Notes under the pieces: generated by a model
The model's database searches: none
What the model was told of the DNA's origin: nothing
Seen by the model: the letters and a program-made list of their open reading frames with translations, nothing else
From: Clostridiales bacterium Firm_04
Lineage (GTDB): Bacteria > Bacillota > Clostridia > Oscillospirales > Ruminococcaceae
DNA: 64,000 nucleotides
Reading direction: 5' to 3'
Assembly (NCBI GenBank): GCA_001603005.1
Contig: LVAJ01000013.1
Span: 62,001 to 126,000, forward strand
Made by a program: the position numbers and the translations under genes
Shown here: positions 59,010 to 64,000 of the stretch, piece after piece
Position numbering within the stretch: position 1 is the stretch's first letter
Layout of the letters: the number at the start of each line of letters is the position of its first letter

Positions 59010-59639
59010 TCACTTTCTGCCGATCCGTTTCAGGTGAAAATCGCATTTTGTGCCGCCCTGTCCGAGCGTTTCCGACCGCTCAAACCGGATGCCGTCCAGA
59101 TTGGAATAGGTATAGACGTCATTTTCGCAGAACAGCGGCGCGATCTCCGGACAGCCCAGCGCCGTCAGATACCGCACATAGGGGCAGTCGAGCACATCGA
59201 ACCGCAGTTCATTGCGGTCGGCGCGGATCATTTGCTGCCGGAATCCGCCTGATTCGCCGAACATCGTCTTTGCGCCGAACGCGAAGCCCTTCATGAAAAT
59301 GAGCTTGCCGCAGGGCATCCGCACCATTTTCTGAAACTTTTTTGCGGTTTCCAGTGCATAGCGCTTCATGCCCTCGGTGATGAGTGCCATTGCCTGTTCG
59401 GGGATCTGCGTTTGCAGCGCCTGATACAGCGCAGCCGCGTTGAAAATGCCTTTTGCGTGCATCTGCTCGCCTTTCGGGATATCCGGATACTGTTCCGTGA
59501 TCGCGGCGAGCTTTTCGGCAGCCGTATCCCAGACGGCATCTGCCTTCGTTTTTCCGCAGCGTTCCGCAATGACATCGCGGATCATGCCGGATGCCTGCGA
59601 CTGCGCGAGAATTTCTTTTGCCTGTTGAACTGTTGCCAT
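59010..59639 (-). CDS. L-2-amino-thiazoline-4-carboxylate hydrolase-like protein
   Basis: 209 residues. The C-terminal half, with RFDVLDCPYVRYLTALGCPE, APLFCENDVYTYSNLDGIRF and ERSETLGQGGTKCDFH, matches the ATC-hydrolase-like family (PF14196). Family members act in cysteine-related ring opening, but many are uncharacterised, so the reaction here is open. ATG 59639 follows AAAAGGAG. It lies 80 bp after the aldo/keto reductase gene, with a GCGCACC/GGGTGCGC hairpin between and no T-run, so partial read-through is likely. Confidence 0.75.
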   Translation of the reverse strand: MATVQQAKEILAQSQASGMIRDVIAERCGKTKADAVWDTAAEKLAAITEQYPDIPKGEQMHAKGIFNAAALYQALQTQIPEQAMALITEGMKRYALETAKKFQKMVRMPCGKLIFMKGFAFGAKTMFGESGGFRQQMIRADRNELRFDVLDCPYVRYLTALGCPEIAPLFCENDVYTYSNLDGIRFERSETLGQGGTKCDFHLKRIGRK

Positions 59640-59720
59640 AGGTGACTCCTTTTTAATTAGCATATGCTTACTTATGTGAAATCAGCAGCGCACCCGATGA
59701 TACAGGTGCGCGCTTTGGTT

Positions 59721-60845
59721 TTACGCTTCCATTGCTCTGCATTTTTCCAGCAGCTCGATGATCGGGAGGTGCTGCGGACATGCGCCCTCACACTGCCCGC
59801 ATGCGAGGCAGTCCGAAGCCTTGCCCTTGCCCTGTGTCGCGATCGCGTATGCCTGCCTGCCGTGATCCCAGCTTTTCTGCTTCAGCTCACGGTTCTGCAC
59901 CGCGAAGATCTCCGGGATCGCGATCTGCATCGGACATCCGTCCACGCAGTAATGACATGCCGTACACTTGATCGAATGATCCGATTCGAGTTCCGCCTGC
60001 GCAGCGCGGACAGCAGCCTGTTCTTCTTCGGAGAGCGGCTGAAAATCGCGCATATACGAAAGATTATCGTCCATTTGTTCCAGATTCGACATGCCGGAAA
60101 GCACGGTAATGATGCCGTCCATGGATGCGACATAGCGGATCGCCCAAGATGCCATCGACGCGTCGGGATCGACCGCGCGGAAGATCTTCTGTACGCCGGC
60201 AGGGGGATTCGCGAGTGCGCCGCCCTTGACCGGCTCCATGACGGTGATCGACACGCCGTGTTTTCGCGCAATTTCGTAGCATTCGCGCGAGGCAACGCCG
60301 GGATTGTTCCAGTCTGCGTAATTGATCTGCAGCTGAATGAAATCGACGTCGGGATGCACGTTCAGCAGTTCTTCGAGCAGGTCGGGATCCGCATGGAACG
60401 AGAAGCCGTAATAGCGGATCAGCCCCTTTGCCTTCTGCTCCTTCACGAAATCCCAGATGTGGTATTCGTCATATTTTTTGTAGTTGTTGCGCTGCAATGC
60501 ATGCAGCAGATAGTAGTCGAAATACTGTGCGCCCGTGCGCTCCAGACTGGTAAAAAACTGCTGCTGCGCGCTTTTTTCGTCATGGCACTGCATCCATGCG
60601 TTCAGCTTTGTGCAGAGCGTATAGCTTTCGCGCGGATGCCGTTCGACGAGCGCTTTGCGGATCGCTTCCTCGGAGCCGCCGTTGTCATAGACGTATGCGG
60701 TATCGAAATAGGTACCGCCTGCCGCGAGAAAGCGGTCCACCATTTCGCTTGTCTGCGCAATGTCGATCTTGCCGGACGGCAGTTTCGGCAGGCGCATCAG
60801 CCCGAAGCCGAGCTTAAAAGTTTCTTTTCCGAAATAATCAGCCAT
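59721..60845 (-). CDS. Aldo/keto reductase with C-terminal 4Fe-4S ferredoxin part
   Basis: 374 residues. The N-terminal TIM-barrel carries the reductase tetrad: Asp in YFDTAYVY, its Tyr, Lys in LCTKLNAW and His in YYLLHAL. The C-terminal ~75 residues hold CTACHYCVDGCP and CLACGQCEGACP, two cysteine clusters for one or two 4Fe-4S centres. Proteins of this fusion are common in anaerobes, and the electron donor may be ferredoxin-linked. ATG 60845 follows AGGGGGT. The substrate is unknown. Confidence 0.9.
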   Translation of the reverse strand: MADYFGKETFKLGFGLMRLPKLPSGKIDIAQTSEMVDRFLAAGGTYFDTAYVYDNGGSEEAIRKALVERHPRESYTLCTKLNAWMQCHDEKSAQQQFFTSLERTGAQYFDYYLLHALQRNNYKKYDEYHIWDFVKEQKAKGLIRYYGFSFHADPDLLEELLNVHPDVDFIQLQINYADWNNPGVASRECYEIARKHGVSITVMEPVKGGALANPPAGVQKIFRAVDPDASMASWAIRYVASMDGIITVLSGMSNLEQMDDNLSYMRDFQPLSEEEQAAVRAAQAELESDHSIKCTACHYCVDGCPMQIAIPEIFAVQNRELKQKSWDHGRQAYAIATQGKGKASDCLACGQCEGACPQHLPIIELLEKCRAMEA

Positions 60846-61007
60846 TGTGTACCCCCTGTTCATGTGTATGTTCAGATGCAGGATCCTGCACGGCGCATGC
60901 CGCGGGATCATACCTTTATCATACCATATTTTCCATACAAAAAGCAATGTCAAATCGGAAAAATTTCAAAAGAATGCGGGATCCGGCAGCGCATTCCGCC
61001 GGACGGA

Positions 61008-62378
61008 TCAGTTTTTCTGATGCGCCCGCGCCGGACGGAAAAAGTCCCGCATTTTCACATTCCGCAGGAACAGATAGGCGGCGGTCAGGGCAGCCGCGGT
61101 GACTGCCCAGCACAGCGGATAGGCGGTCATGAGCGTGGGGAATGCCGGCGCGGGACGGAACACGAGGTATACCCACGCGATGCGCACACCGCAGATGCCC
61201 GCCGTGCAGATCAGCGCGGGGACAAAGGAGTAGCCGTAGCCGCGCATGCAGCCGGAGAGGATCTCGATGATGACGTTGATGCCCTCTGCCAGCAGGATAT
61301 ACCGCAGACGGATGAGCCCGATCTCAATGACCGCCGGATCGTCGTTAAAGAGATGCAGCAGCGGTTTGCCGAGCAGGAGAATGAGCAAAGAGAGCCCGAC
61401 CGTGACGGCCATATCCTGCAAAAAGGAGATGCGCGTCGCTTTCAGGCAGCGCTCCGGCTGACCGGCGCCGTAATTCTGTCCGACAAAGGTCGTGCATGCC
61501 TGTCCGAACGAATTGACCATGTAATACGCGAAGATTTCGATGTTGAATGCCGCAGAGGATGCCGCCATGACGTCCGCTTCAAGCTGATTGATCGAGGTCT
61601 GAATGATGATGTTGGAGAACGCGAACACCATGCCCTGAATGCCCGCCGGCAGACCGATGCGCACCATGTCCTTCAGCAGCTTTTTGTCGATGCGCAGGCT
61701 GCTGAATGAAAAATGGATCTCGGACTGCTCCTTCATCAGAAAATAAATCAGCAGAACGGAGCTGATGAGATTTGCAAGGACAGTTGCCAGTGCCACGCCG
61801 TTGACGGTCATGTGCAGCACCGCAACAAAGAACAAATTCAGGATCACATTGATGATGCCGGACGTCAGCAGGCAGATGAGCGGCGTGCGTGTGTTGCCGT
61901 GGCTGCGGAAAACTGCCGATGCGAAATCGTAGAGCAGGATGACCGGCATGCCGGCGATGTAGACGCGGAAATAGAGCAGCGCCATGCCGAAAACCTGCTC
62001 CGGAATGGACATGCAGCGCAGGATCCGTTCGGAGAGCAGCTCGCAGATGCATGCGAAGACAATGCCGCCGGTAAATGCAAACAACAGCGCCGAATGGACA
62101 GCGCGGCTGACGTCAGCTTTCCGCTGCTGTCCGATCAGGCGGGAGATCGTCACATTCGCGCCGATCGAAATACCGGTGAACAGGCTGATAATGAGTGCGA
62201 TGACCGGACTGTTGCTGCCGACCGCAGCCATTGCGTTTTTGCCGACAAATCTGCCGATCACGGCGATGTCCGCCGCATTGAACAGCTGCTGCAAAATGCC
62301 GGTTGCGGCAAGCGGCAGCGCAAACTGCATGATCCTGCTGCCGATCGGCCCGTGCAGCATGTCGATATCCCGTTTCAA
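61008..62378 (-). CDS. MATE-family multidrug/sodium antiporter
   Basis: About 456 residues, twelve membrane helices in two MatE halves. LPLAATGILQQLFNAADIAV and IGRFVGKNAMAAVGSNSPV at the N-terminus and FVGQNYGAGQPERCLKATR in the middle are classic MATE positions. It exports cationic drugs or metabolites with Na+ or H+. The likely start is TTG 62378 with GGAGATGA upstream; ATG 62360 is an alternative. It begins 4 nt after the stop of the HPP-like gene, so the two form an operon. Confidence 0.9.
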   Translation of the reverse strand: MKRDIDMLHGPIGSRIMQFALPLAATGILQQLFNAADIAVIGRFVGKNAMAAVGSNSPVIALIISLFTGISIGANVTISRLIGQQRKADVSRAVHSALLFAFTGGIVFACICELLSERILRCMSIPEQVFGMALLYFRVYIAGMPVILLYDFASAVFRSHGNTRTPLICLLTSGIINVILNLFFVAVLHMTVNGVALATVLANLISSVLLIYFLMKEQSEIHFSFSSLRIDKKLLKDMVRIGLPAGIQGMVFAFSNIIIQTSINQLEADVMAASSAAFNIEIFAYYMVNSFGQACTTFVGQNYGAGQPERCLKATRISFLQDMAVTVGLSLLILLLGKPLLHLFNDDPAVIEIGLIRLRYILLAEGINVIIEILSGCMRGYGYSFVPALICTAGICGVRIAWVYLVFRPAPAFPTLMTAYPLCWAVTAAALTAAYLFLRNVKMRDFFRPARAHQKN

Positions 62379-62382
62379 ATTA

Positions 62383-63351
62383 TCATCTCCATTGTGTATG
62401 CGGGGTGCCCGCTCCGGAACGGCGGGCGATTGCGGAAGAAAGCTTTGTGTGCAGCACGGCTGTTCCGACGAGCAGCGCCGCACCGATGCAGATCTGCACT
62501 GCAAACATCGGCAGCGCAGCCGCAGGAATCAGAAATGCGAGAATTGAGAGTGCCGCAGCGGGCGGCAGCCAGAGTCCGGTTCTGCGCATCAGCAGGATCA
62601 CAAGCAGAATCGTGATGCCTGCTGCCGGGAACAGCGGGAGCGTCAGCCGAAGCGCGAGCATCCGCATCAGACTGCCCGCAGCCGCGCAGGCGGTCATCAG
62701 TCCGACGGCAGCGACCGGATGCTTCTGCATACCGGAATCAGGCTTCCGGCATTCCGTGAACGCGACCAGCAGCGGCGGCGCGGCGAGATACCGGAATCCC
62801 GTGCCCATTGCAATTGCGATCAGCACCGTGCCGGCTGTCCAGCAGAGCAGCAGATCGGTCAGATCTCTGCGCTGCATCCGCGGCTGCGGCGTAAATGCAA
62901 ACGGCTCCGTGACGCCCAGCCGGACGGCAGCCTTCCGCAGCAGCAGGATCGCACCGGTCAGGCAGATCGCTGCGGCAGGATACACGAGCGTTTCCGTGCC
63001 GAGCATCACCGGCAGAACGATCGCGGAGATCGCCGGTGCAAAGCCGCAGCGGGAGCCGCGCAGCATCAGCAGCGCGAGCAGAAATGCAGTGCTCATCTGC
63101 ATCCAGTGCGGCAGCGGCAGAAACCGGACGATCAGCACGCCGGCGAAAGCGCCCGCAGCGATCATGCCGAGGATATGCAGCCCGTCCGTATTCCACGCAG
63201 CCTTTTTCCGCAGCAAAGCGCCGGCAGCGATCGCGGCGATCTCCGGAAAGAGGATCTCCTGATTGCCGGTCAGCTCGGCGGCGGCACACATGCAGAGCAC
63301 CAGCAGAATTGTCATGAGCGGTGCGGCGAGCTGTTTGCAGGTCTGGTTCAT
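62383..63351 (-). CDS. Polytopic membrane protein, HPP-like
   Basis: 322 residues with about ten hydrophobic segments arranged as two similar halves. FPEIAAIAAGALLRKKAAWN and FLPLPHWMQMSTAFLLALLM recall HPP-family membrane proteins. No catalytic motif is seen. ATG 63351 has AAAGGA 6 nt upstream; an in-frame ATG at 63357 is closer to that site. It is co-transcribed with the MATE gene. Confidence 0.65.
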   Translation of the reverse strand: MNQTCKQLAAPLMTILLVLCMCAAAELTGNQEILFPEIAAIAAGALLRKKAAWNTDGLHILGMIAAGAFAGVLIVRFLPLPHWMQMSTAFLLALLMLRGSRCGFAPAISAIVLPVMLGTETLVYPAAAICLTGAILLLRKAAVRLGVTEPFAFTPQPRMQRRDLTDLLLCWTAGTVLIAIAMGTGFRYLAAPPLLVAFTECRKPDSGMQKHPVAAVGLMTACAAAGSLMRMLALRLTLPLFPAAGITILLVILLMRRTGLWLPPAAALSILAFLIPAAALPMFAVQICIGAALLVGTAVLHTKLSSAIARRSGAGTPHTQWR

Positions 63352-63418
63352 GCGCATTCCTTTCTGCCTGAAATCAGGCAATCGTCAAATCTTTTTCACA
63401 AGGCGTATCAATATAAAC

Positions 63419-63467
63419 GCCGGATAAGACAACAGATTTGCGCTGTTATCTTATCCGGCAATTTTTT
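63419..63467. terminator. Hairpin terminator
   Basis: GCCGGATAAGACAACAG pairs with CTGTTATCTTATCCGGC, one mismatch, followed by AATTTTTT on the plus strand. On the minus strand, which carries both flanking genes, the tail is only GTTTATAT, so it works less well there. Confidence 0.7.
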
Positions 63468-63532
63468 CAGCACGGGGAGTTCCCGCTGGCAGGCAACCGA
63501 CCTGCAATTTTCAGTCGAACAGGCAGTCCTGC

Positions 63533-63703
63533 TTACTGCTTTCCAGCGATCTTATATTCATCGCCGTCGCGGTAGTACGGGCAGTGCGCGCGGGAATCCT
63601 GCATGAAGCGCGCATATTCGTCCTCATCGAGATTCATCTCGCAGACATAGCAGTCCCAGTCCTCGTCATAGGCGTTATAGGCACAGGTGTCGCACTCGTT
63701 CAT
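63533..63703 (-). CDS. Small cysteine-rich DUF6472-like protein
   Basis: 56 residues: MNECDTCAYNAYDEDWDCYV, EMNLDEDEYARFM and CPYYRDGDEYKI. The CxxC, CxxC and single Cys pattern with acidic stretches fits a small metal-binding protein family of Clostridia (DUF6472). It lies 32 nt downstream of the asparagine synthase gene, with AAGGAGAC before ATG 63703, so it is probably co-transcribed. Function unknown. Confidence 0.8.
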   Translation of the reverse strand: MNECDTCAYNAYDEDWDCYVCEMNLDEDEYARFMQDSRAHCPYYRDGDEYKIAGKQ

Positions 63704-63735
63704 TGCAGTCTCCTTCCGGTTTCAGGCGGCGGGAT

Positions 63736-64000
63736 TCAGCGCTTGACGAAATATTCCTCGTACCACACAAGGAAAGTATAGATCGTCCAGATCTTGCGCC
63801 AGAGGTCGGAATTTCCGCCGACATATTCATCATAGATCGCCTGAATCTCGTCCGGCTTGAAGAATTTTGCGCAGATCTCGCTTGTGAGCAGTCTGCGGAC
63901 ATCGCCGTTGTACTGTTCATCTGCGAGCCAAAGCCGGATCGGGACAATGAAGCCGAGCTTTTTGCGGAACGCGATTTCTTCCGGCAGCACCTTAGCGGCT
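63736..64000 (-). CDS. asnB: Asparagine synthase (glutamine-hydrolysing), C-terminal end, gene continues outside window
   Basis: The last ~87 residues are visible. LPEEIAFRKKLGFIVPIRLW matches the AsnB C-terminal segment (RxKxGFxVPI). The end, DLWRKIWTIYTFLVWYEEYF, also fits the family. AsnB makes asparagine from aspartate, ATP and glutamine. The glutaminase half lies beyond the window. Confidence 0.85.
   Translation of the reverse strand, partial: AAKVLPEEIAFRKKLGFIVPIRLWLADEQYNGDVRRLLTSEICAKFFKPDEIQAIYDEYVGGNSDLWRKIWTIYTFLVWYEEYFVKR

Noticed and set aside
59664-61709. 681-codon open frame on the plus strand
   Set aside because: It is antisense to the aldo/keto reductase and MATE genes, whose motifs are clear. 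Its translation is His/Arg/Cys-rich and lacks any family pattern.

Overview
The window looks like a chromosome segment of a gut or rumen Firmicute of the Oscillospiraceae (Ruminococcus-like). The evidence is GC-rich Firmicute coding sequence, clear AGGAGG-type ribosome sites, consensus sigma-A promoters (often with an extended TG at -10), dockerin modules of the Ruminococcus type on secreted enzymes, BspA-like leucine-rich surface proteins, and a FtsK/EssC-type (type VII) secretion locus. This assignment comes from gene content only. No rRNA, tRNA or CRISPR array was seen.

Layout. 1-2.8 kb: the end of an EAL protein and an HD-GYP protein (cyclic-di-GMP turnover). 2.9-8.1 kb: a secreted dockerin-bearing LmbE/PIG-L deacetylase and a large pseudokinase with a 42-bp tandem repeat and BspA repeats. 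8.2-10.5 kb (minus): a GNAT, an EamA transporter and an unknown membrane protein. 10.7-11.9 kb: an unknown anchored protein and a C_GCAxxG_C_C protein. 12.1-31.3 kb: a long same-strand run built around EssC. It holds a lipoprotein, EssC, a YukD/EsaB ubiquitin-like protein, two WXG100-sized proteins without WXG, two PP2C phosphatases, an FHA protein, and two transmembrane Ser/Thr kinases, one with seven PASTA repeats and one with a solute-binding-protein-like ectodomain. A GH16 glycosidase and a CPBP protease follow. EsaA, EssA and EssB homologues were not recognised. 31.3-34.5 kb: an operon of HPr-kinase-like, PqqD-like, S26-like peptidase and ABC exporter genes. This is a peptide-modification/export kit with no precursor next to it. 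34.7-43.3 kb: a pilus locus with a catalytically dead SipA-like signal peptidase, two class B sortases, a large tip/adhesin and an isopeptide pilin. 43.4-45.5 kb (minus): birA, then a DUF1284 gene and bioY under a clear BirA operator. 45.5-48.7 kb: decayed sequence, a TetR regulator with a perfect palindromic operator, a divergent Notum/pectin-acetylesterase-like hydrolase, and an hsdR fragment. 48.7-56.5 kb: two histidine-kinase-like membrane proteins, a NarL-type response regulator, a BspA-like surface protein, a 32-residue peptide and a small lipoprotein. 56.5-58.9 kb: mobile-element debris (truncated zinc-ribbon protein, relaxase start, small element protein) and an AT-rich unknown gene. 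59-64 kb (minus): ATC-hydrolase-like protein, ferredoxin-fused aldo/keto reductase, MATE exporter, HPP-like membrane protein, a cysteine-rich DUF6472-like protein and the end of an asparagine synthase.

How it fits together. The main theme is the cell surface: secretion (EssC system), pili (sortases), secreted carbohydrate-active enzymes (dockerins) and leucine-rich surface proteins. Reversible Ser/Thr phosphorylation (two kinases, two phosphatases, FHA readers) is wired into the secretion locus. The most unusual items are the kinase with a solute-binding-like ectodomain, the pseudokinase-BspA protein, the PqqD/HprK-like cluster without a precursor, and the BirA-controlled DUF1284 gene. All functional assignments are by reading of motifs; no searches were run.
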